Of a DNA stretch of 6,850 nt, positions 1-5,273 are shown piece after piece. The position numbers were made by a program, and so were the translations under genes. Numbering within the stretch: position 1 is the stretch's first letter; each line of letters begins with the position of its first letter. This stretch comes from Thiotrichaceae bacterium. Lineage in GTDB: Bacteria > Pseudomonadota > Gammaproteobacteria > Thiotrichales > Thiotrichaceae. The notes beneath the pieces were generated by a model. That model searched no databases. It was not told the origin of the DNA and saw only the letters and a program-made list of their open reading frames with translations. The DNA lies in the NCBI GenBank assembly GCA_027024625.1, contig JALVRY010000424.1, positions 1 to 6,850 on the forward strand. Direction: 5' to 3'.

Positions 1-262
1 TAATACTCGGGTTGATCCATTACGTGACTTAAAATTTTATACCCATTCTTTTAGAGACTTTATTGATAAGCAACAGTTGGTTGTTGGTATCACTCGAATG
101 GATATGCAACGTAGTCCAAATTTACAGGACTATCGTAAATGGCTGGATCAACTGTCACTAAATTCTCCTCTTTTTGAAGTGGATGCGCGAGAGCGGGATG
201 ATGTATCCATGTTAATCCAATCATTATTATTATCTTTAGACCCAGGAGTAACATCAGCATGA
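1..262 (+). CDS. Small Ras-like GTPase (MglA/Arf-type), C-terminal part only
   Basis: An open frame runs in from the left edge (codons in phase with base 2) and stops with TGA at 260-262, so only the last 86 or so residues are visible. They fit the C-terminal third of a small GTPase of the bacterial MglA/SRPRB-like group. A hydrophobic strand (VVGI) leads into TRMD at 92-103, in the place of the G4 guanine-specificity motif (N/T)KxD. A second strand (PLFEV) then leads into DAR at 182-190, in the place of G5. A closing amphipathic helix with a leucine run ends in LDPG. The G1-G3 motifs (P-loop, switches) would lie outside the window. The internal TTG at 77 is not a start, because the family match continues upstream of it. 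The following gene overlaps by ATGA, indicating translational coupling. Such GTPases switch between GTP and GDP forms under control of roadblock proteins, and two roadblock-type genes follow. Family assignment is fairly firm; the cellular role is inferred. Confidence 0.78.
   Translation, partial: NTRVDPLRDLKFYTHSFRDFIDKQQLVVGITRMDMQRSPNLQDYRKWLDQLSLNSPLFEVDARERDDVSMLIQSLLLSLDPGVTSA
244..248 (+). promoter_or_regulatory. Ribosome binding site of the wHTH/roadblock-like gene
   Basis: AGGAG lies 10 bases before the ATG at 259, inside the end of the GTPase gene. With the ATGA stop/start overlap it supports the start at 259 and coupled translation of the two proteins. Confidence 0.6.
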
Positions 263-912
263 GTGATTACGCACTTGGTGACGACTTATATTTAGGCATT
301 ACCCCTGGTGGGAGCTACTATGCTGTACAGGATGATGCACCAGATGCGGGTCGTTCCTTTTTACATAATTTATTAAAAATGCCTGAAACGCCACAGTTTA
401 ATATTGATATTGCTTGTCAATTGAGTGGTTTAAAGCGAAAAGCTGCACTAGAATTTGTGCATTGGATGCAAGAAGCAGGTTTCATCTACGGACATGATGA
501 GAGTGAAGCTGCTCCAACGGATAGTATAGAAAGCATTTTGCCAGAGCTATTAAAACCATTATCCAGTGATGGAAAGGCAGTCCTAGCCGAAGGGCGTGGA
601 CTATACTTAGGTGCGTCAGGTTACCCTCACGAAGTGGCAGAAGAGCTTGCAGCATTAAGTGCCAACCTTACGGCTGCCTATGTTCGACATAAAGAAGTAC
701 TAAAAGATAATTTAGGACATCGGCAAAAAGCGTGGGGTTTGATTGATGCAAATGGTAATAGTGAAATTGGTTTTTGGCCTCTGTATATTGGTGACACGCG
801 TTTTACTTTGATTGTTGGTGGAGTACCGCAATTGAATCAAATGGCATTTAAAAATCTGATTTGGGCTCTAGAAATTCGTTATGGAACAGAAGACGAAGCA
901 TTTGGTGCTTAA
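259..912 (+). CDS. Winged-helix-like plus divergent roadblock-like protein, GTPase-linked
   Basis: This is a 217-residue soluble protein with no signal peptide or membrane helix. Two parts can be made out. Residues about 31-77 resemble a small winged-helix fold: a helix (FLHNLLKMP), a helix with CQLSGL, then an FVHWMQEAGFIYG helix and strand, like the 'SGL...AL..L...G.I.G' pattern of wHTH domains. Residues about 88-207 follow a roadblock/LC7 layout: helix (ESILPELL), strand pair (AEGRGLYLGASGYP), long helix with EVAEELAALSANLTAAYVRH, then strands WGLIDANG, IGFWPLYIG and FTLIVGGV, and a last helix. Both fold calls come from pattern reading, and the roadblock one is remote. The gene overlaps the upstream GTPase gene by four bases, so the proteins are probably made together. 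A natural guess is a GTPase partner or adaptor that pairs with the roadblock protein encoded next. DNA binding is possible but nothing in the sequence proves it. It could instead be an undescribed family. Confidence 0.6.
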   Translation: MSDYALGDDLYLGITPGGSYYAVQDDAPDAGRSFLHNLLKMPETPQFNIDIACQLSGLKRKAALEFVHWMQEAGFIYGHDESEAAPTDSIESILPELLKPLSSDGKAVLAEGRGLYLGASGYPHEVAEELAALSANLTAAYVRHKEVLKDNLGHRQKAWGLIDANGNSEIGFWPLYIGDTRFTLIVGGVPQLNQMAFKNLIWALEIRYGTEDEAFGA

Positions 913-956
913 AGTTTTACATGTGATTTATTGATATTACTCGATAATAACGATGA

Positions 957-972
957 AGTCTCATAAGAGGCT
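957..972 (+). other. Small hairpin in the gap before the roadblock gene
   Basis: AGTCTC, loop ATAA, GAGGCT can form a 6-bp stem containing one G-T pair. No T-run follows, so it is not a convincing terminator; it may be an RNA processing or stability element, or chance. The rest of the 913-1042 gap is AT-rich, with a TATAAA at 1005-1010 that could be a -10 box but has no good -35 partner. Confidence 0.25.
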
Positions 973-1030
973 ACATGTGCCACAACTGTTATTCATATAA
1001 ACATTATAAAATTAAATATAGATACTACTA

Positions 1031-1036
1031 AAGGAG
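1031..1036 (+). promoter_or_regulatory. Strong ribosome binding site of the roadblock gene
   Basis: AAGGAG lies 6 bases before the ATG at 1043 and is the best-placed Shine-Dalgarno among the complete genes here. It fixes the start and suggests the roadblock protein is translated more strongly than its neighbours. Confidence 0.75.
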
Positions 1037-1042
1037 AACATC

Positions 1043-1405
1043 ATGCGTTCTGAAATGCTTAATTCCATCTTAAGTGACTTAAACGGCTCAACTGCTGATA
1101 TTGAAGCATCAGCAGTACTTTCAACCGATGGCCTAATGATGGCTGCATTGTTACCCGCAGGCATGGACGAAGACCGTGTTGGTGCAATGAGTGCCGCCTT
1201 ATTATCTTTGGGTGATAGAACATCTGAAGAGCTAAGTCGTGGAGCACTGGAGCAAGTACTGATTAAGGGTGACAACGGTTATATTTTGATGACTCATGCT
1301 GGAAATGAAGCCGTTGTAACGATTTTGGAGCAGCAAAATGCTCGTCTTGGTTTAATCTTCCTCGATGTGAAGCGTGCGGCTGAGAGTATCGCTAAGATTT
1401 TATAA
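1043..1405 (+). CDS. Roadblock/LC7 domain protein (MglB-like GTPase regulator)
   Basis: The 120-residue product is a single roadblock/LC7 domain of normal length for the bacterial stand-alone form. It has an N-terminal helix (residues 1-17), a strand pair around EASAVLSTDGLMMAALLP (21-38), and the long central helix with DEDRVGAMSAALLSLGDRT (42-60). The strands QVLIKGDNGYILMTHAG (71-87) and VVTILEQQ follow, then a C-terminal helix containing GLIFLDVKRAAESIAKIL (103-120). Proteins of this family form dimers that bind small GTPases; MglB of Myxococcus is the GTPase-activating partner of MglA and helps set cell polarity. The partial GTPase two genes upstream is the obvious client. The start has an excellent ribosome binding site, and the 130-base gap before it leaves room for a separate promoter. 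A probable terminator follows. Domain call is firm; GAP activity on the neighbouring GTPase is inference. Confidence 0.92.
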   Translation: MRSEMLNSILSDLNGSTADIEASAVLSTDGLMMAALLPAGMDEDRVGAMSAALLSLGDRTSEELSRGALEQVLIKGDNGYILMTHAGNEAVVTILEQQNARLGLIFLDVKRAAESIAKIL

Positions 1406-1432
1406 TCAAGGGTTGAATGACTTTGAACTAGA

Positions 1433-1472
1433 TATACAAACAAAGAGCTATTAGTTTGTATAAAGTTTTTTT
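1433..1472 (+). terminator. Probable rho-independent terminator after the roadblock gene
   Basis: TATACAAAC (1433-1441) and GTTTGTATA (1454-1462) form a perfect 9-bp inverted repeat around a 12-base loop. Three bases later comes a run of seven T (1466-1472). The stem has only two G-C pairs, so it may be weak, but position and T-run fit the end of the GTPase/roadblock unit, 28 bases after its last stop codon. Confidence 0.65.
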
Positions 1473-1541
1473 CTATTCAGAGTAATTCTAGCAAAAGGGG
1501 TATTCCAGTATGATTTTCTGGTACTTCAAAAAATCTCATGG

Positions 1542-1578
1542 CTGACTTGATGAGTCAGGCTAGTCTGGCTGATTTAGC
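1542..1578 (+). promoter_or_regulatory. Possible structured leader of the FimV-like gene
   Basis: CTGACT (1542-1547) and AGTCAG (1553-1558) form a 6-bp stem with a 5-base loop. The same AGTCAG can instead pair with CTGATT (1569-1574), with one G-T pair, so the two hairpins exclude each other. TGGCTGA occurs twice (1539-1545, 1566-1572). I see no convincing promoter boxes nearby. This may be a regulatory leader or a chance effect of the short repeat. Confidence 0.25.
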
Positions 1579-1614
1579 TTTATGTGAGATATTTCTTGAT
1601 ACGCGATAAAGTAT

Positions 1615-1620
1615 GGAGAG
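1615..1620 (+). promoter_or_regulatory. Ribosome binding site favouring a GTG start at 1625
   Basis: GGAGAG lies 4 bases before an in-frame GTG at 1625 (its GGAG core is 6 bases away). The first ATG of the frame, at 1613, overlaps this motif and has no Shine-Dalgarno of its own. This argues for GTG 1625 as the real start, though other genes in the window also lack visible ribosome binding sites. Confidence 0.5.
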
Positions 1621-1624
1621 TAAC

Positions 1625-3355
1625 GTGCGACAACAGCATTCTACACAAAACATAAAAACGACAATATTTACAAGTTTACCGTTGTTGGTGAGTTTGCTTG
1701 GGGGTGTTTTATTCTCTTCCTCTTTACTGGCTGCAGGTACATATGAAATAAAGTCTGGTGATAGCCTTTCTAAAATTGTAGCAAAAAATTATCCAGATGT
1801 TGCTAGGCAGTCGTATGGCATTATCATGAAGGATATTTTTAAGAATAATCCAGATGCTTTCTCTAAAAACAATATTAACAGCCTACGTCTTGGAAAAACT
1901 CTCCAGCTTACAGATAAAGATAAAATCGAAGGTTTAAAACCTAAGCCTCCCGCACCTAAGCCCGTTAATCCCGCTGAATTTAAAAAGCTACAAGAGCAAA
2001 ATGCTGAATTAGAGAAACAAATCCAGTCGTTAAAGGAAAAATTATCTAGTGACGGTGGAGACGTAGAATCAGCGACTCAATCTACTACAGGTGCTTCAAG
2101 TGCTGATAATGCTGCTCTAGAGCAGAAAATTAAAGATTTAGAAGAGGCTTTAAGCAAGAAACAAGAACGCATTCAGTCACTAGAAAAAGAGAAAGAAAAA
2201 GCCGATGTAGCTAACGAAAAGAATGTACTTGAAGACATTAAGATCAAGAATGAGCAACTGCAAGCATTGGTGACTAAGCTTGAAGCTGAAAATGAAGAGC
2301 TTAGCAAAGTTGATGTTTCTGCCCTTGAAAAACAGTTAGCGGATGCAAAAGCGGAGGTTGAGCAGCAAAAAATATTATTAGCCGAAGCTAATAAAGCTAA
2401 ATCAGAGCAAGCTAAGCAAGCAGATAATAATGCTGAATTAGATGCGGCGAATAAGCAAATTGATGATCTAAAAATACAGCTAGATCAACTTAACGCTTTA
2501 TTAGCAAAGTATGAAGCGGAACAAGAAAATTCTCAAACGAGTGACGCTAGCGGCAATACTACTGCTGATGGTAAAAAATTAGAAGACTTACAAATAGAAT
2601 TAGAACAGCTACAAGCTTTAGCGACAAAGTATGAAAAGGATCAAGAGGATTCAGATGCCCTAGTAAAGCAGTTGCAAGAAAAGTTAAAAGCAGCGACTGA
2701 TGCCTCTGCCGAGGCTGGTACAATTTCTACAACTGACACTAATGCTTTAAATGAGCAAGTGGCGACACTCAAGGCAGAACTAGAGGCTTTGACGCAGGAA
2801 AATACATCTCTTAAAGCTGATATTGAAAAACAACAAAGTAAATCTTCTCAGGATGAAGCAACAATTAAACAATTGCAGTCAGAATTAGCTGCGATTACTG
2901 ATAAGCTAACTGCTAAGTCGCAGAATTTGCCTGAGGAAACAGCGACAGAGGTTGGTGCTAATAAGTCATCTTCATCATGGTTGAATCTATCGATATTCTC
3001 GTGGTTACTTCCATTACTTGCTATTTTGATAGGCTTATATTTGTTATCACGTCTTATTAAACGGAATAGAGATAGAAAAGCAACGGAAGACTTTAAAACA
3101 GCGATGGTAACGTCTGGCTCTGCTAATACAGCGGCAGCTTTTGGGATTGACGGTAGTGCACCAGAACCCTTCACGACAACGCCTGATAAAGTTGAAGCAC
3201 CAGAAGAAGACTCGTTTGAAGCAGGTGTAAAAATTGATATTGCTAAAGCTTATATTGATTTACAAGACATTGAAGCCGCAAATGAAATACTTCAAGAAGT
3301 CATGGTTGAAGGAAGCAGTAGTCAACGTCAAGAAGCTGAAAAGTTGCAGGGTTGA
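1625..3355 (+). CDS. FimV/HubP-like LysM, coiled-coil inner-membrane protein
   Basis: The product is 576 residues from the preferred GTG, or 580 from ATG 1613. In order: a signal peptide (hydrophobic about 15-36); a LysM domain at about 40-95 with YEIKSGDSLSKIV, NNPDAF and NINSLRLGKTLQL, the FimV-style version; a proline-rich stretch (105-116); a long acidic, Gln/Lys-rich coiled coil with low-complexity breaks (about 117-430); one transmembrane helix (about 456-475) followed by a basic stop-transfer stretch. The cytoplasmic tail ends in the FimV C-terminal motif at about 534-574 (KIDIAKAYIDLQDIEAANEI...EGSSSQRQEAEKL). FimV/HubP proteins bind peptidoglycan through LysM and act as polar hubs for type IV pili, chemosensory arrays and flagella. 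This copy is short (Pseudomonas FimV is over 900 residues), has only a small cytoplasmic part, and lacks the conserved region that usually precedes LysM. Hairpins flank it, so it may be monocistronic. The family link is strong; exact orthology to FimV is less sure. Confidence 0.85.
   Translation: MRQQHSTQNIKTTIFTSLPLLVSLLGGVLFSSSLLAAGTYEIKSGDSLSKIVAKNYPDVARQSYGIIMKDIFKNNPDAFSKNNINSLRLGKTLQLTDKDKIEGLKPKPPAPKPVNPAEFKKLQEQNAELEKQIQSLKEKLSSDGGDVESATQSTTGASSADNAALEQKIKDLEEALSKKQERIQSLEKEKEKADVANEKNVLEDIKIKNEQLQALVTKLEAENEELSKVDVSALEKQLADAKAEVEQQKILLAEANKAKSEQAKQADNNAELDAANKQIDDLKIQLDQLNALLAKYEAEQENSQTSDASGNTTADGKKLEDLQIELEQLQALATKYEKDQEDSDALVKQLQEKLKAATDASAEAGTISTTDTNALNEQVATLKAELEALTQENTSLKADIEKQQSKSSQDEATIKQLQSELAAITDKLTAKSQNLPEETATEVGANKSSSSWLNLSIFSWLLPLLAILIGLYLLSRLIKRNRDRKATEDFKTAMVTSGSANTAAAFGIDGSAPEPFTTTPDKVEAPEEDSFEAGVKIDIAKAYIDLQDIEAANEILQEVMVEGSSSQRQEAEKLQG
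2228..2653 (+). repeat. Three copies of a 25-residue coiled-coil repeat within the FimV-like gene
   Basis: Copies lie at 2228-2302, 2459-2533 and 2579-2653 (residues 202-226, 279-303 and 319-343 from GTG 1625). The shared pattern is (L/I)-(E/D)-D-(I/L)-x-I-x-x-(E/D)-Q-L-(Q/N)-A-L-x-(T/A)-K-(Y/L)-E, aligned without gaps. Copies 2 and 3 are the closest, both carrying AKYE or TKYE and ending near E-(N/D)-S. The DNA has diverged more than the protein, so these are old duplications in the periplasmic rod, not fresh tandem repeats. Confidence 0.75.
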
Positions 3356-3414
3356 TGAAATTTACACAGTCTCTTTAGCCTCGCCCGAAACAACAGTATT
3401 TCAATACCTTACTG

Positions 3415-3432
3415 GCGACACTAAAGTGTCGC
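3415..3432 (+). terminator. Perfect hairpin after the FimV-like gene, possible terminator
   Basis: GCGACACT and AGTGTCGC are perfect inverted repeats, realistically a 7-bp G-C-rich stem with a TAAA loop, 60 bases after the stop codon. It is the strongest stem in the window, but the only T-run nearby (TTTT at 3441-3444) starts 8 bases after it. It may be a weak intrinsic terminator or a 3'-end stabilising hairpin. Confidence 0.45.
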
Positions 3433-3453
3433 TTCCAATGTTTTGGACTTGAT

Positions 3454-3485
3454 CAGAGTCTCTTTAAGGAAACTCTGGAAGTTTT
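3454..3485 (+). other. Second hairpin upstream of the TraB/GumN gene
   Basis: CAGAGT (3454-3459) pairs with ACTCTG (3472-3477) around a 12-base loop, with TTTT at 3482-3485. A 10-base direct repeat AGTCTCTTTA (3368-3377 and 3457-3466) brackets the gap. It could be a second weak terminator or part of the leader of the next gene. I saw no cobalamin riboswitch features in this 158-base gap. Confidence 0.3.
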
Positions 3486-3513
3486 ACTCCCCAAGCAAAT
3501 TATATTTATCTTT

Positions 3514-4434
3514 ATGAAAAAACTCTTTTGGGTTTCACTACTTTTTGTCTTATCTTCAGTCTCCTTTGCAAAAGGAGTACAGCAGAAATCTACACTGCAA
3601 GTTCCTATCTTATGGAAACTTGAAACGCAGCCAGTTTCTTGGTTGTTCGGCACTATTCATATACCTGATCCCCGAGTTAATCAGCTTCCACTAGCCGCAA
3701 AATTAATTTTTAATAAAAGTGATGTGGTATTAACTGAAATCCCAATGGAATTTGCTGATACCACATTGGCACAGATAAAGATGAAGCGTAATGATGGTAA
3801 AACCTTAAATGATGTCTTGCCTGAAAAGGTACAAAAAAGGTTAGATCACTATCTAAAAGAAATAAATCTACCCGCTGGTTTGAAGTCAATGCAACCATTG
3901 AGAACATGGGCAGTTTATGCGGCAGTGTCTCTGCTGGAAGCGCAAATAAAACATCCTTTAACTAAACCACTGGATTTTAATATTTATACAATGGCAAAAG
4001 CGAAGGGAAAACAAGTAGGTGGATTAGAGACAACCGCAGAGCAACTGGGCTACTTCGAACAGTTTAGTGAAGCTGAGCAAGTTACATTGTTAAACGAAAC
4101 TTTAGAAATGTTAGAAGTTGATAAGAAAACAGGTAAAAATAGTGTTGAAAAAATGCTTCAGTGGTATTTAAAGGGGGCTAAGACCGATATGGAGCAATTA
4201 ATGGAAGAAATTGCTCCAGAAGGAAATGACAAAGTATTAGAAAAAAAATTGATGGATATACTACTGATACAGAGAAACCAATTGATGGCGAAGCGTTTGG
4301 CTAAACGTATAAAAGATAATCCTAGCAAACGATTTTTTGTGGCTGTTGGTGCAGGGCACTTGAGTGGTGAAAAAAATATTCCCTTTTATCTTGAACAACT
4401 GGGAATAAAGAGTCAGCGTTTTCTTGCCCATTAA
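3514..4434 (+). CDS. Exported TraB/GumN-family protein
   Basis: The 306-residue protein starts with a clear Sec signal peptide (MKK, a hydrophobic core, then VSFA with likely cleavage after residue 19). The mature part is a TraB/GumN-type domain: LWKLE then WLFGTIHIPD with the GTxH motif at 46-49, VVLTEIPME with a conserved Glu at 75, KSMQPLRTW (125-132), LDFNIYTMAKAKGKQVGGLET with GLET at 170-173, RN at 254-255, and VGAGHLSG with the second conserved His at 282. Both GxxH signatures and the Glu are present, so the proposed metal/active site looks intact. The family includes bacterial GumN, PrgY/TraB and animal Tiki, for which a protease-like fold has been proposed; the bacterial periplasmic members have no agreed function. 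It ends 4 bases before the likely cbiG start, suggesting one transcript with the cobalamin genes. No clear Shine-Dalgarno precedes the ATG. Confidence 0.88.
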   Translation: MKKLFWVSLLFVLSSVSFAKGVQQKSTLQVPILWKLETQPVSWLFGTIHIPDPRVNQLPLAAKLIFNKSDVVLTEIPMEFADTTLAQIKMKRNDGKTLNDVLPEKVQKRLDHYLKEINLPAGLKSMQPLRTWAVYAAVSLLEAQIKHPLTKPLDFNIYTMAKAKGKQVGGLETTAEQLGYFEQFSEAEQVTLLNETLEMLEVDKKTGKNSVEKMLQWYLKGAKTDMEQLMEEIAPEGNDKVLEKKLMDILLIQRNQLMAKRLAKRIKDNPSKRFFVAVGAGHLSGEKNIPFYLEQLGIKSQRFLAH

Positions 4435-4438
4435 TTTT

Positions 4439-5209
4439 ATGCCTAATAATCCTGTTATTGTTAGTTTGACAAGGCAAGGTAATGCGCTAGCCCAAAAACT
4501 TGTTAAAGCATTAAGCCAAACCCAAGCAGAGCATATTCATTGCCCAAAGCCATTCTCTCAGCATATTCAAACATTATTCCAAAAGAAAACGCCACTTATC
4601 TTTATTACAGCTACAGGCATCGCAGTCAGAACACTTGCACCTGTTATACAAAGCAAGCAAACAGACCCGCCTGTATTGATAATTGATCAGGAAGGTAAGT
4701 TTGTTATTCCCTTACTATCTGGGCATGAGGGGGGAGCAAATCGATGGGCAAAGCAAATCAGTGAGATATTATCTGCACAATTAGTTATTACAACAGCAAA
4801 AAGCTATACACAACCTCGTTATGTTGTTGGAATGGGCTGTGATAGAGGCTGTCCATTGGATGTGTTGCAAAGCTTATTACTTGATACTTTGGCTGATATC
4901 AATGCAGAAATGGACGATGTTGTGGCAATTAGCAGTATTGATCTCAAGCAAAATGAACAAGGTTTGATTCAACTGGCTAAGAGTTTAAATGTCCCTTTTG
5001 TTTGCTACGATGTGGATACACTACGCACGGTAGAGCATCAGCTCAGTTATAAATCAGATATTGTATTTCGAGAAGTTGGTGTTTATGGCGTAGCAGAAGC
5101 GGCAGCTTTGGTTTATGCTGAAAAAAAACGAGGAATCCCTCAAAAGTTAACTGTTCCAAAACAAAAAAATAAACGAGCCACCTGTGCGCTTGTTGCATTA
5201 TCTGATTAA
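4439..5209 (+). CDS. cbiG: CbiG, cobalt-precorrin-5A hydrolase, compact form
   Basis: CbiG opens the delta-lactone of cobalt-precorrin-5A, releasing the C20-derived two-carbon unit as acetaldehyde and giving cobalt-precorrin-5B. It marks the early-cobalt route. From ATG 4439 the protein has 256 residues. The N-terminal CbiG domain shows IFITATGIAVRTLAP (54-68) and PLLSGHEGGANRWA (91-104), and ends at about VITTA (116-120). The C-terminal CbiG domain begins almost at once with YVVGMGCDRGCP (128-139) and holds REVGVYGVAEAAAL (211-224). Salmonella CbiG has about 350 residues with a middle region between the domains; here the domains are nearly fused. An in-frame TTG at 4424 would add 5 residues and overlap the upstream gene; I prefer the ATG because it matches the usual N-terminus better, though neither has a visible ribosome binding site. 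It is cytoplasmic and acts after CobJ and CobM encoded next door. Confidence 0.93.
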   Translation: MPNNPVIVSLTRQGNALAQKLVKALSQTQAEHIHCPKPFSQHIQTLFQKKTPLIFITATGIAVRTLAPVIQSKQTDPPVLIIDQEGKFVIPLLSGHEGGANRWAKQISEILSAQLVITTAKSYTQPRYVVGMGCDRGCPLDVLQSLLLDTLADINAEMDDVVAISSIDLKQNEQGLIQLAKSLNVPFVCYDVDTLRTVEHQLSYKSDIVFREVGVYGVAEAAALVYAEKKRGIPQKLTVPKQKNKRATCALVALSD

Positions 5210-5273
5210 TCCTCTCGTGTTATTTCTGATGTTTTATGATTAAATGCTCTGCTGATACCAATAAAGACTCCCC

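Noticed and set aside
77..262. A separate 61-residue gene starting at TTG 77
   Set aside because: The frame is open to the left edge and the GTPase-like sequence continues upstream of this codon, so it is the tail of a longer gene.
918..979. Direct repeat TACATGTG (918-925 and 972-979) as a possible operator
   Set aside because: Only 8 bases, palindromic in part, in AT-rich DNA; too weak to claim as a binding site.
1012..1275. Minus-strand frame opposite the roadblock gene
   Set aside because: Serine-rich, low-similarity product on the opposite strand of a clearly recognised gene; an antisense shadow.
2848..3174. Minus-strand frame opposite the end of the FimV-like gene
   Set aside because: Lies fully inside the FimV-like gene, with no ribosome binding site or recognisable protein.
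3234..3452. Plus-strand frame crossing the end of the FimV-like gene; checked as a possible frameshifted continuation
   Set aside because: The FimV C-terminal motif is complete in the main frame up to EAEKL, and the other frame shows nothing FimV-like, so no frameshift is needed.
3356..3513. Cobalamin riboswitch upstream of the cobalamin gene run
   Set aside because: I found hairpins but no B12-box-like sequence or the expected multi-stem layout, and the gap is short for one.
3453..3653. Minus-strand frame over the start of the TraB/GumN gene
   Set aside because: Antisense to a clear signal peptide and GTxH motif; the product is not recognisable.
4424..4438. TTG 4424 as the cbiG start
   Set aside because: Would overlap the upstream gene, has no ribosome binding site and adds residues not expected of the family; ATG 4439 is simpler, though TTG is not excluded.
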